A program made the position numbers and the translations under genes. DNA of 64,000 nt from Bryobacterales bacterium (GTDB taxonomy: Bacteria; Acidobacteriota; Terriglobia; Bryobacterales; UBA6623). The notes beneath the pieces were generated by a model that was not told where the DNA came from, did not search any database, and saw only the letters and a program-made list of their open reading frames with translations. The first letter of the stretch is position 1; the number at the start of each line of letters is the position of its first letter. The stretch is taken from NCBI GenBank assembly GCA_026713545.1, contig JAPOOG010000071.1:1-64000 (forward strand). Direction: 5' to 3'. Shown in pieces: positions 16,678 to 29,095 of this stretch.

Positions 16678-16843
16678 ACCACACGCTTGGCTGGAGGCTC
16701 ACCGTTCACTGCCCAATCGGGCAAAAATAGCCCCGCCCGAGGCCGTTAGGCGTGTCGAGCGGGAAGCACAAGCGTCCCGCAGGATACTACACCGTGGGCT
16801 GACGGCCGTCAATCGGTAGTGTCTCAACATCGCGTTGGCTGGA

Positions 16844-17308
16844 TTAGCGTACTTCTTCGAGAAGATCATTCCGTGTCCACAGATGGCGGGTGAGACCTAC
16901 GAATCTGGTTGCTCGTCCTGCATCAACAAGACACCAGACTTCGGGGCAACCAACAGCGCCTTGCTGAAAATCCTCAAGAAGGACATCCCGATCAAGATGT
17001 GTCCGGCCTGGGGCCACGATCACTGATCCTGCCCTAGTCTCGCTTCCCAGGGTCACGTAGCCCCACACCACTGGACACAACCTGGACGTCCCATCGCCGA
17101 ACCCCACATCCACGGCTGATCGGGGCTCCGGCTGTGGGAAGGACAGTCTCGCTGCGGTTTCCTGGGGGACTTGAAGGAATCCCGTAGATCCCGTGTCGAT
17201 GATTCCCGTCAGCGTTCTCTTGGGAATGGGGCTGTTTTCCGCCTGCAAGTCGAACTCCATGCAGGGAAAACCGTGCTCGTCGAAAAAGCCAGAAATGTTG
17301 TCAGCCAT
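16844..17308 (-). CDS. Retropepsin-like aspartic protease (clan AA)
   Basis: The 154-residue protein has the catalytic signature GIIDTGSTGFLQVP near residue 35, the DTG motif of single-domain retropepsin-like proteases, which act as homodimers. The strand VVWGYVTLGS follows as expected. The usual late motif (hydrophobic-hydrophobic-G-x-D/N) is not clear: the matching position reads DRDVLLEDFQQ, so the C-terminal quarter may be altered or frameshifted. It overlaps the small upstream gene by eight bases. Small pairs of this kind occur in many bacteria; the substrate is unknown. Confidence 0.7.
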   Translation of the reverse strand: MADNISGFFDEHGFPCMEFDLQAENSPIPKRTLTGIIDTGSTGFLQVPQETAARLSFPQPEPRSAVDVGFGDGTSRLCPVVWGYVTLGSETRAGSVIVAPGRTHLDRDVLLEDFQQGAVGCPEVWCLVDAGRATRFVGLTRHLWTRNDLLEEVR

Positions 17309-17582
17309 GCAGCGGGGAAGAACTCAAACTGAAGGCGGCAGGAAAACCTATACGGACCAAATAGAAAAACCCTTCAGACGATCCGTTGTAGGCTTTCTCA
17401 AGAGCCTCCTCAGAGTGCTCTGCCATGTAGGCTTCCCCGGTGGTCACATCAACGGCGACAAACTTCCCTCGGTGCTTCTCTTCAAGGCTTTCACGATGGC
17501 GTTCATCGTAGAGTTTCCTGCCAAGAAGAGCAATCTCCTCGGTGGTCATGGAAGGCGGGGCCGAAATCGGTTCGGTGCTCAT
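17301..17582 (-). CDS. Small conserved partner of the aspartic protease
   Basis: The 93-residue protein includes a compact core KHRGKFVAVDVTTGEAYMAE followed by EALEKAYNGSSEGFFYLVRI. This pattern is common in small proteins encoded just upstream of clan AA proteases in bacteria; no function is established. The stop overlaps the start of the protease gene, so they form a coupled pair. The N-terminal helix (MTTEEIALLGRKLYDER) could start at residue 12 instead. Confidence 0.7.
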   Translation of the reverse strand: MSTEPISAPPSMTTEEIALLGRKLYDERHRESLEEKHRGKFVAVDVTTGEAYMAEHSEEALEKAYNGSSEGFFYLVRIGFPAAFSLSSSPLHG

Positions 17583-17802
17583 CCTTACGCTCCGTTGCGG
17601 GGAACCGCTGTGCGGGAATTGCTATATGAAGTATGACCGCACCCACGGGCCGTGTTCAAGGCAATTCTTCAAAAACACGCCGCTTCGATCAACTTTTCCA
17701 CCCCCCTCGGCTCGGTGGAGAGCCTTGCCTCCATCGCGGGCGTCACCTTCAGCGTGCCGTAAATCGGGCAGAAGCGGAGGCACGATCATGTGGAGAGCCG
17801 CT
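17583..17802. other. Intergenic region, no gene recognised
   Basis: No family features are visible in any frame between the small protein pair and the mobile element that starts at 17803. Confidence 0.35.
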
Positions 17803-18085
17803 GACCTGCATTTCTCACCACCCGACGGCCGGAGCACGCGAGAAAAGGCCGTGATTCGTGTGTCGTGTCTCGTGATTCGTAAAAACCATTGGCGCGGGTC
17901 TGTTTCGCTCCAGAAAGAAATGTCTGACGGCCGGTGAACCGTAAAGGCCGTGATTCGTGTGTCGCAACCCGAGGGTCGAAGGAGGAAATAAGGCCGCTAC
18001 GGCTGCGCGCGCCAAGCGGCTCGCGCCTCGTCGTGACGACCCTCTCACGCACTTCACCTCGCCACGTGGCGAGAAAAGCAGGCTA
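17803..18085 (+). mobile_element. Inverted-repeat element, expanded copy 3
   Basis: The left end (GACCTGCATTTCTCACCAC) and right end (GTGGCGAGAAAAGCAGGCT) match the 180-bp family, but the copy is about 283 bases. The extra DNA holds two period-7 tracts and the segment shared with 328-391. Its right end touches the 34-bp direct repeat at 18086. Confidence 0.8.
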
Positions 18086-18119
18086 GATCAGCCGAAGCTC
18101 AGCCAGCCGGCCTGGATCG
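18086..18119. repeat. 34-bp direct repeat, right copy
   Basis: This is the last ten codons and stop of the Nramp-like gene plus two bases. An identical copy follows the mannonate dehydratase gene at 16644-16677. The intervening segment carries the protease pair and an inverted-repeat element. Confidence 0.9.
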
Positions 18120-19701
18120 CCAGGGCGATGAGAACCCCGCCGGGGGAGACGATCGCCAGGACGATGGCGCAAACCCACAGCCAGCCGGTAATCAGCGGGC
18201 CGGGAACGAGCCGCGAGTCCAGCTTGCGGTGCCGCAGATAGAGAACCCCCAGGCCCAGGACGGGAAACATCACGGCCGCAATCAGGCTGCTGGTGACGAG
18301 CAGCATCTGCGGCGGATTCTCGAAGAGCCAGTAGGCGATGGAATAGATCACCAGCGAGACGACGACGAACACGCGAATGAACCTCAGCCGCGCCCCGTAG
18401 TCGGATGGGTCGATGAGGCCGATCACCGCCATGGAGTCCGCAAGGAACCGGCTGTGTCCGGCGGCACCGGACATCACCGTGGTAAGCAGGACGAAAAAGG
18501 ACCCCACCAGAAACAACGTGGCGGCCCAATCGCCGAAGCTTTCGGTGTACATCAAACTCAGAATGACGATCGTTTCGCGTCCGTCGGGGTTGAGTCCCTT
18601 CGCATGCAGGATGGCCGCTCCCAACAAGTAGAAGCAAACGGTGCTGACGGTATAGACGACCATGGTCACCAGCACGTCGGTGTACATGACGCGAATCCAG
18701 CCTTTGGCCCGTTTCGCCCAGGCTGCGCCGGGTTGAATCCGCCCGGTGTTGCGGGCATAGCCCTTCTCGACGCACCAGTAGGTGTAGATCCAGATCTCGC
18801 CGAAGGCGACGCCGGTGCCGGCGTACATGGCCAGCGCAGTGAGGACCAGCGCCGTAGTGATCTGGTTCGGCACGTCGAGCGAGAGACCGCCGGCAAGCTG
18901 GGACCAACTCACGGCGTATCCGGTCCACTGCAGGATCACCGTGCAGACGATCGTGAGCCCGGTAAAGACCGCCACCAGGATGACGAACATCTTCTCCATC
19001 GACGCGTAGGTGCCGCCGAGCAGCAGGGCCGCGGAGAGAATCGCGATCAAGAATGACCAGTAGCGCGCACCCCCCTCGCCAAGGAGCCCCGGGAAGGCCA
19101 TCTCGACGACCTGGCCGACCCCCCCAAGAATCGCACCCGAGTTCACGAAGATCAGCAAGGTCGCCGCCAGCCAGACCCAGGTGAACCAGTTCATCTTGCG
19201 GCGCACCGGTCGCCTGGATTCTTCGCCGCTTCGGCGCAGGATCCAGGCGGCAACGACGCATACCACGCCTACGCAGGCGCCGAGCAGCAGGGCCGCCGTC
19301 GTGGTTTGCGATGCCGGATCGAGCCGCACAAAGGCGGCAACGGCCACAATGCTGGCCAGCACGAGCACCGCCATCCACGGCAAGGTCAGCCAGCCCGGGC
19401 GGGGCGCCGCGGGACCAGGCATCGCGTTGAACACGGTCAAGAACGTCTGACCGCTCGCGATGGTATGCCGCGTCAACTCGGCCTGCACGACGGCTTTGAC
19501 AAAGCAGGAGAGCAGAACGAACCACAGCAGGACGAAGCCCGCCATCGCGCCCAACTTGGTGGTGAGGATCAGTTCTCCGGAGCCCACGATCGAGCCCACC
19601 AGAATCATCCCCGGCCCAAGGTGCCGAGCAGTTGCCCAGAAGCCGCGAGGCGGTTCGCGATAGTCACTGGTGTTTCGCGCGTAGGGATCGGTTACGGTCA
19701 T
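18088..19701 (-). CDS. Nramp-superfamily membrane transporter
   Basis: The 537-residue protein has about eleven to twelve hydrophobic segments and Nramp-like organisation, with GPGMILVGSIVGSGELILTT in the first membrane segment and GVAFGEIWIYTYWCVEKG mid-protein. Canonical Mn/Fe Nramp transporters have a DPGN motif in the first segment that binds the metal. Here that position reads GSGE, so classical divalent metal transport cannot be assumed. It faces the mannonate dehydratase gene. The original spacing between the two was probably very short, judging from the duplicated 3' end. Confidence 0.78.
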   Translation of the reverse strand: MTVTDPYARNTSDYREPPRGFWATARHLGPGMILVGSIVGSGELILTTKLGAMAGFVLLWFVLLSCFVKAVVQAELTRHTIASGQTFLTVFNAMPGPAAPRPGWLTLPWMAVLVLASIVAVAAFVRLDPASQTTTAALLLGACVGVVCVVAAWILRRSGEESRRPVRRKMNWFTWVWLAATLLIFVNSGAILGGVGQVVEMAFPGLLGEGGARYWSFLIAILSAALLLGGTYASMEKMFVILVAVFTGLTIVCTVILQWTGYAVSWSQLAGGLSLDVPNQITTALVLTALAMYAGTGVAFGEIWIYTYWCVEKGYARNTGRIQPGAAWAKRAKGWIRVMYTDVLVTMVVYTVSTVCFYLLGAAILHAKGLNPDGRETIVILSLMYTESFGDWAATLFLVGSFFVLLTTVMSGAAGHSRFLADSMAVIGLIDPSDYGARLRFIRVFVVVSLVIYSIAYWLFENPPQMLLVTSSLIAAVMFPVLGLGVLYLRHRKLDSRLVPGPLITGWLWVCAIVLAIVSPGGVLIALAIQAGWLSFG

Positions 19702-19932
19702 GGGCAGGGGGAAAGGCGGTGATTCGTGAAAAACATAAAAGCCGTGTTTCGTGACGCCAAAACCCGAAGCAGGAGGTACGACCGTTACTCAAAGTCGGCT
19801 TGTGAAAAAGCCGTGTTTCGTGTCTCGTGATTCGTGACCCTCAAGCAATTCTTCTCGCCACGTGGTGAGACATGCAGGCTCGGGGCTCCTTCCGAGCCGA
19901 GGCGGCGCCTTTTCCTTTTGTCAGAAGGGTTC
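19702..19932. repeat. Period-7 tracts and fragment of inverted-repeat element
   Basis: Heptamer tracts occur at 19720-19755 and 19812-19838, followed at 19851-19880 by the right end of the 180-bp family (GCCACGTGGTGAGACATGCAG) with no left end. The block fills the whole gap between the Nramp-like and DUF1501 genes. Confidence 0.65.
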
Positions 19933-21416
19933 TCAGGCCAAAACCGGTTTGACGACGCTCGCGGGGTCGACTCCGGTGAGCCGTTTGTCGAGGCCCTGGT
20001 GGCGGAAGGTGAAACGCTCGTGGTCGATGCCGAACAGGTGCAGAATGGTTGCCTGCAGATCGCGCACGTGGACCGGATCGCGAACGATGTTGTAGGAGAA
20101 AACGTCCGTTTCGCCGTGGACGACGCGGCCCCTGTTGCCGCCGCCGCCCCACCACATGCTGAAGCAACGAGGATGGTGGTCGCGGCCATAGGTCTGCTCG
20201 GTGAGCTTGCCCTGGCAGTAGACGGTGCGGCCGAATTCGCCGCCCCAGATGATGAGCGTCTCGTCGAGCAAGCCGCGTTGCTTGAGATCCTGGACGAGGG
20301 CCCAAGCGCCCTGATCCACATCTTTGCATTGACTGGGCAGGACCTGCGGCAACCGCCCGTGGACATCCCAGCCGCGGTGATAGATCTGCACGAAGCGCAC
20401 GTCGCGCTCGACGAGGCGGCGCGCCATCAGGCAGGTGTGGGCGAAAGTGCCCGGCGAGCGCACGTCATCTCCGTACATCTTGAAAGTGGCCTCGGATTCC
20501 CTGGTGAGGTCGGTAAGCTCGGGCACCGAGGATTGCATGCGGAAAGCCATCTCGTACTGCTCGAGGCGGGCGAGCGTCTCGGGGTCGCCGATTTTTTCAT
20601 GGCGCACGCGGTTCATTTCGCCGAGCGAGTCGAGCATGCGGCGACGGATTTGAGGCGGCACGCCCTCGGGATTGTTGATGTAGAGCACCGGGTCAGATCC
20701 GGAGCGCAGGGCGACGCCGGCGTATTCCGACGAGAGGAAACCGGAACTCCACAAGCGCGCCGAGATGGCCTGAACGCCAGCCTTGGGGTGCGAGTGGCTG
20801 GCTTTGAGGACGACGAAAGTGGGCAGATCGCGGTTCATGCTGCCCAGACCGTAGGTGATCCATGAACCGATGCAGGGCCGTTCGGGGACCTGGCGGCCGG
20901 TTTGGATGAAGGTGATCGCGGGCTCGTGGTTGATCGCCTCGGTGTGCAAGGAGCGGATGACGGCGACGTCGTCGGCCATGCGCGCGGTGTAGGGCATCAA
21001 CTCGGAGATCCAGGTTCCGCTCCGGCCGTGTTGCCGGAACGCGAACTTCGACGGCACGATCGGGAAACGGTCCTGGCTGGAGGTCATGGTGGTGAGGCGC
21101 TGACCCTGGCGGACGGAATCGGGAAGATCCTTGTCATACCAGTCGTTCATGACCGGCTTGTAGTCAAACATCTCCATCTGGGGCGGCGCGCCGACCATAT
21201 GCAAGTAGATGGCCCGGGTGGCTTTGGGAGCGAAGTGAGGCAAGGAGGGGAGGCCGGCCGTGGCACCGATCTTCGCGGCAGCCTGGGCATCCCGGCCCAT
21301 GAGCGAGGCAAGAGCGAGAGCGCCAAGACCGCGCGCGCCGCGGCCGAAGAACTGGCGGCGGGTTTCGATGCGAACCGCTTCATCACAAAGGTTGTCGGGC
21401 AACAAACGGTGAGCGC

Positions 21417-21420
<4 letters not shown>
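19933..21420 (-). CDS. DUF1501 protein, second copy
   Basis: The 495-residue product has an atypical leader with an internal ETRRQFFGRGARGLGALALA stretch (residues about 20-40), consistent with Tat export. DUF1501 motifs follow: YLHMVGAPPQMEMFDYKP near residue 75, RRLVERDVRFVQIYHRGWD near 340, and LIIWGGEFGRT near 395. The reaction is unknown. The ATG overlaps the stop of the DUF1553 gene as ATGA, so the pair is translationally coupled. Its C-terminus runs up to the repeat block at 19702-19932. Confidence 0.9.
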
Positions 21421-24644
<3,224 letters not shown>

Positions 24645-24787
24645 TTCTCTGTTAACAATCCTTGAACGATGTTCCCGCCTACCTATTCTATTCCCGTTGT
24701 CCACTGCAAGGGAACAGCGGGCATGAGGGTGAGGGGACAGAAGCCATCCCAATCGCGGAAACGCCGGATCAGAGTCCGCCGGGCGTT

Positions 24788-25333
24788 CTATGAGCCGGCG
24801 CTCTTCACTGGTTTTCTCAACACCTCCAGATGGTCCCGGTACGCCGAGCGGGCCGCGATGAAGTCGGCGTGATCCAGCCGAAGTTCCTGAGTGATCCGCC
24901 GGATTTCATTGTCTTCCGCCGTCGAGACCGCCTGATCGGAAGAAGAAACGGCGTAGAGGCAGTTGAGAAGCGCGAGTTTCTGCTGCCGGCTCGCGATGCG
25001 GTTGAACTCCTGGGTGACAACGAAGTTCTCTGTGCCGCCAAACAGCAGCGCCTGCGTCTTCGCCAATTGCACTACAAGGATCGCCTGTTCTTCGGGGAGC
25101 CCGCCCAGACCCTGAACGATGCGTTCCATCTCGCGGGTCTCCTCGTCACTGATCTGGAGGTCGGCATGCGCGACGCGGCCCAGGATGTAGGCGAACGAGG
25201 CGATGTACTTGGCCTGATCGCGGTCCATGTGATTCAGCTCGTCGGTGATTTTACGAACGGTGTCGGAAGCGCTATCCTGCTGCTGCTCCCAAGGGTCTTT
25301 GGAGGCAATACCGAAAAGTTCCAGGATCCCCAT
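24788..25333 (-). CDS. TerB-like protein
   Basis: Starting at the internal ATG (MGILELFGIASKDPW), the 181-residue protein is helical and contains a TerB/DjlA-type core: KYIASFAYILGRVAHADLQISDEE near residue 50-75, and a second half LLNCLYAVSSSDQAVSTAED near 130-150. Each has the acidic loop typical of this metal-binding fold. Stand-alone TerB-like proteins are widespread and are linked to envelope stress, but no specific role is established. There is no clear ribosome-binding site. It may be co-transcribed with the upstream NHL gene. Confidence 0.75.
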   Translation of the reverse strand: MGILELFGIASKDPWEQQQDSASDTVRKITDELNHMDRDQAKYIASFAYILGRVAHADLQISDEETREMERIVQGLGGLPEEQAILVVQLAKTQALLFGGTENFVVTQEFNRIASRQQKLALLNCLYAVSSSDQAVSTAEDNEIRRITQELRLDHADFIAARSAYRDHLEVLRKPVKSAGS

Positions 25334-25459
25334 CGCGAACTCAGGATAGCACCCGGCTCCTTCCAGCCCCTGCGACCAAGCTGGGGTTGGGTTTCCCGCG
25401 TCCTCCGCTTGTGCCAGAGCCGGGAGCACCGCCGGGAGGCGAACAGGCCTTGGTTGAAC

Positions 25460-26452
25460 TCAGTTCGCCGGGCGCAGCGCTTCGTCCGCGCCGAGCCCCT
25501 CGGTCAGCCAACCGGGATACCAGCGAAAGACGTTGCCTGTAAGGCTTCCGATGAAGATCAGCCCGTCGTGGGTCTTGTGGATCCAATGACCGGGGCTTTC
25601 CATGGCGCCCTGAATCTCGCCGGTCTTCCGGTCGATCTTCATGATTCGTCCGGCCAGCGTGTCGTAGGTCAGATTTTCGATGTTGTTGCGGTGGGTGATG
25701 ACCCACAGTTCGTCTTCGGGAGTGACAAAGATGTTCTGGGTGGCTCCGAGGTGATTCCACTCGCGCAGGTATTCGCCGTCGGAGGTGAAGATCTGGATCC
25801 GATTGTTTTCCCGGTCGCTTACGTAGACGACTCCCTCTGAATCGACAGCTACCGAATGGACCGTATTGAACTGGCTCTCGCCGGTTCCCGGCGTACCCCA
25901 CGAAGTGATGTACTTCCCCTCGGGGGTGTATTTGACGACACGCGAGTTCCCATAGCCGTCCGCGACGTAGATCGACCCGTCGGGACCGAAGGCGAGGTCG
26001 GCGGGACGGTTGAAGCTGTACTCGTCCAGTCCGGGCTTGCCCTGGTTGCCGATGGTCCGCCGCCATTCGCCTTCGCGGGTGAACTTCATGACGGTGTGAT
26101 GCTGAACATCCGTCGTCCAGACTTGCTGGTTACTGTCGATGCGCAAGCCGTGCGGCGTGCCGAACATCCCGCGGCCCCAAGAGCGAACGTAATTCCCTTC
26201 GGCATCGAAGACCACGATCGGGTCGGCCTTGCCGCCACGGTGGAACACGTAGACAAACCCGTCCTTATCCGTCGCAACCGCCGAAACGCGCCCGAACTTC
26301 CAGCCGGCGGGCATCGTATCGGGCTCTTCGCCGAACCGGATATTCACCCTGTACTTGAGAAGGCCGCCTTCGTGGGGATACCAACCCTGTTGAGCAGCCA
26401 GAGGCGCGAGCAGCCCGCACAGCAAACCCAGGCATAACCATCGCTTCATCAT
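25460..26452 (-). CDS. Secreted NHL-repeat beta-propeller protein, second copy
   Basis: The 330-residue protein starts with a Sec signal (MMKRWLCLGLLCGLLAPLAA) and has at least five NHL-like blades, with motifs VYVFHRGGKADPIVVFDAEG, NRPADLAFGPDGSIYVADGY, VHSVAVDSEGVVYVSDRENN and GLIFIGSLTGNVFRWYP. It resembles the protein at 639-1535 in blade motifs (YVFHRGG/YIFHRGS, DGYGNSRV), so the two are paralogues. Family members are often called peptidyl-hydroxyglycine lyase-like; the catalytic residues cannot be verified here. Confidence 0.85.
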   Translation of the reverse strand: MMKRWLCLGLLCGLLAPLAAQQGWYPHEGGLLKYRVNIRFGEEPDTMPAGWKFGRVSAVATDKDGFVYVFHRGGKADPIVVFDAEGNYVRSWGRGMFGTPHGLRIDSNQQVWTTDVQHHTVMKFTREGEWRRTIGNQGKPGLDEYSFNRPADLAFGPDGSIYVADGYGNSRVVKYTPEGKYITSWGTPGTGESQFNTVHSVAVDSEGVVYVSDRENNRIQIFTSDGEYLREWNHLGATQNIFVTPEDELWVITHRNNIENLTYDTLAGRIMKIDRKTGEIQGAMESPGHWIHKTHDGLIFIGSLTGNVFRWYPGWLTEGLGADEALRPAN

Positions 26453-26677
26453 TCCAACCCTCCCCGATGATTTCGTTCAAGAGAATACCGCACCCGCGGG
26501 GGCAAGAGAGCAACCATGCTACGGCTGCGATGAGAACTCAGGCGGCGGGAAGGACGAAAAACTCGTCCCGCCACGCCGGAAGGACGATCAGTGGCCACGG
26601 GCGGAGCAGAAGGCAGTCGTGCGGGGTCGTCCGATTTGACGGAGCTCGTTCGAGCTTCGGCCGGATGGCAGCCCTCA

Positions 26678-27004
26678 TCATCGAATCGACAAGGTCGTGG
26701 CCTTCTGGTATCTCCCCAGTATCAAATACAAGAACCCTAACAGCAGGTAGATCGCAACGCAGTATAGAAGGACCGCCCACACAATGCTAATGTCGCGCTC
26801 CATGAGTATTGGCATTAGCGGCAGCAACGCGAGCGAGATCCCGGTATCGGCAACGCCGATGAGAATTCTACTCCTCGACGTCAGCTTTAGCCCCTGTCCG
26901 CAATGGGGGCAGTCCAGTGTGCGATCACCAGACATCTCTTTCCAACTGCGCCAGATACTTCGACTGTCTAACGCGTGCTCGCATACCGGGCATCGAGCCG
27001 CCAT
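26678..27004 (-). CDS. Small membrane protein with zinc-ribbon motifs
   Basis: The 108-residue protein begins MAARCPVCEHAL and has a second pair DCPHCGQGL near residue 32, together a plausible zinc ribbon. Two hydrophobic segments follow (about 48-66 and 74-93). The layout is that of small inner-membrane proteins with a cytoplasmic zinc ribbon; no function is known. It is flanked by gaps of about 200 bases without recognised features. Confidence 0.65.
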   Translation of the reverse strand: MAARCPVCEHALDSRSIWRSWKEMSGDRTLDCPHCGQGLKLTSRSRILIGVADTGISLALLPLMPILMERDISIVWAVLLYCVAIYLLLGFLYLILGRYQKATTLSIR

Positions 27005-27208
27005 TGGTCACCTCTCGCCAACAATGATCCCACTGAGTGCAGGGATTGTGCACCTGCAATCGAAAGGTTTACGGAACAGATCTGGAGTGGGGGTGGAGCT
27101 GCGATCGCCTTTACTGAAATCTCGCGAAGTTCGTCGGCGTCTGCCCGTTGAACGTGACGGTGACTGAGCGGTCGCCCGCTGGCCACGCCGACGATCCCGT
27201 GCCGCAGG

Positions 27209-29095
27209 TCAGTTCTTGACCATCCAGCCGCGGTCCCAGGGTTGGGCCAGAGTCGGCTGGTTGACGTAGCGCTGCATCTTGAACTCGAGGCGGTCGCCGG
27301 CGCCGGGTTCGAGGCGAACGGTGACATAGGCGTGATCGATGGGAGTCGTCTCGCCGCCGACCGTCACGCTGTCGAACTGATGCTCGCCGTAGCCGCCGGC
27401 TTGCACCATCACGGTTCGGGTGTGGGCCTGGCTGGTGTTCACCAGCGTGACCGAGACCGAGTCGGCAGTGAGCTTGTCCACGAGCGCCGCCACGTCCTTG
27501 GGCGGACCGGAGCGCCGTTCGACGGGGTCGAAGTAGCGCAGCCGGCTGTGCAGGGTCCAGAGTTTGCCGTTCGAAAAATAGCCGCCGAGCATGAGTTGGG
27601 TGAGAACGTCGGTTTGCGCCGGAGTGAACCCGAGGAGCCAATCGGCCAGGCGGGTGTCGGGTGACGTCGGGTCGGTGCGAATCTGGTGCAGATTATCGCG
27701 CAGCCGGTCGAAGGCTCCTTGCAGCGCTGTCTCCGGATGGCCGGGATTCCTGCCTTCCAGGAAGCCGATCCATCCCTCTTTGGGAATCCGCTCCAGGTCC
27801 CGGCGGTCCATCGACCAAAGGTAGATTTCGGTCAGCCGATCGTGGTGCAGCCGTGGCTCCCACAGGTACCACTCGGCATCTCCCTTGTACTTGTAGCCCT
27901 TGGGGTCGCCGTACATTTGCGGGATGAGCGTCCGGCCGTTCTCGACGCGTGCGTGCTCGTAGAACTTATCCATCTGCGTGCGAAGAGCATCGATGTACTT
28001 CTTGTCGCCCGTCAGAAGGTAGGCCGTGCTGAAACCCGGCCAGGGTCCCACCGGGAAGTAGTTGCGATGGGCGATCTGCTCGATTTCACCGTCGAAAATG
28101 GTGAAGTTCCAGCCGTAGGTGCTTTTCCACCATTGGCCGTTGAAGTTGGAGCCCGGCACTCCGTCGAGCCCGACCGTGGACGGGATCATGCCGCCCGTCT
28201 GCTGCGTGCGATCGAGCCAGGCATCCATGTATTCGAGCACCCAATCGCGGTACTTGTTCTCGTGGTCAAGCATGTAGGCGTTCAGGCCCAGGATCGCCGT
28301 GCCCATGTTCAACCAACTGTCTCCGACGCTGTCGACGTACTCGGTGCAGTGGGCCAGCATCTTGTCGTAGACGGACATGAGGTCGAGCATCTTGTTGCGG
28401 CGCTGCGGGCTGTGCAGGATATGGAACATCCCCGGCACGGGGTCGCCGACCCAGTCGTACACGGTGGCCTTGTGCATCATCGGCCCCTTGCTGCCGTTCC
28501 AGATCGAGCGGATGACCTTGTGCTTCGGGTCGTAGTTCGGCGCGGACGGGTCCTCGTTCATGTAGAGGCCGGCAAAGCGCTTCGTGCGAATACGGAACTT
28601 CTCGTCAAGCGGGTCTGCGAGGCCCATCATCGTGAAGCCGCGGATGCCTTCTCCGGTGTGGAAGAAGTCGGACATCGTGATGAACTCGTTGTGGTATGCG
28701 CCGTGCTCGGCGATCTTGGTCTTCGTGGTGCGGAGTTCCTTGTACTGCATCAAGTGGCCTTCGAGACCTTTTTTGTAGATGTCGAGAACCTTGTCGCGGC
28801 CACCCAGGGCGTGGAGGAGAGTCCAGTTGTAGTAGGTCTCGATGGCGTCGTCGGGGCCGTCGAGCGAGCCCCAGCGAATGGTGTGCAAGAGGTAGCCGCG
28901 CTCGTCAATGTACTTGTCGGCGAAGATCTCGATGGCTTCCGAGTTGGCGTCCAGCAGTTGGCGCTCCATCAACGCCCATGCCGGCGGCGCTATGGGGTTG
29001 TCAACGACAATGGTGAGGTCCTTGGCGGGGATCGATGCTCCCAGGCAAAGCGCCATGGCGGTAATCAGGGCGGCCTGGCGGACGGAACGGGGCAT
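27209..29095 (-). CDS. Secreted protein, likely alpha/alpha-barrel fold
   Basis: The ATG at 29095 is preceded by AGGAGG at a good distance and gives a signal peptide (MPRSVRQAALITAMALCLGA), so the long upstream frame is rejected. The 628-residue mature protein is rich in helical, tryptophan- and tyrosine-containing segments (DAIETYYNWTLLHALGG, GDSWLNMGTAILGLNAYML, YFPVGPWPGFSTAYLLTG) reminiscent of six-hairpin glycosidases and polysaccharide lyases. The C-terminal 130 residues look like a beta-sandwich. I do not recognise a named family. It is divergent from the C4 acid sugar kinase gene, which suggests a link between polymer breakdown and sugar-acid use. Confidence 0.7.
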   Translation of the reverse strand: MPRSVRQAALITAMALCLGASIPAKDLTIVVDNPIAPPAWALMERQLLDANSEAIEIFADKYIDERGYLLHTIRWGSLDGPDDAIETYYNWTLLHALGGRDKVLDIYKKGLEGHLMQYKELRTTKTKIAEHGAYHNEFITMSDFFHTGEGIRGFTMMGLADPLDEKFRIRTKRFAGLYMNEDPSAPNYDPKHKVIRSIWNGSKGPMMHKATVYDWVGDPVPGMFHILHSPQRRNKMLDLMSVYDKMLAHCTEYVDSVGDSWLNMGTAILGLNAYMLDHENKYRDWVLEYMDAWLDRTQQTGGMIPSTVGLDGVPGSNFNGQWWKSTYGWNFTIFDGEIEQIAHRNYFPVGPWPGFSTAYLLTGDKKYIDALRTQMDKFYEHARVENGRTLIPQMYGDPKGYKYKGDAEWYLWEPRLHHDRLTEIYLWSMDRRDLERIPKEGWIGFLEGRNPGHPETALQGAFDRLRDNLHQIRTDPTSPDTRLADWLLGFTPAQTDVLTQLMLGGYFSNGKLWTLHSRLRYFDPVERRSGPPKDVAALVDKLTADSVSVTLVNTSQAHTRTVMVQAGGYGEHQFDSVTVGGETTPIDHAYVTVRLEPGAGDRLEFKMQRYVNQPTLAQPWDRGWMVKN

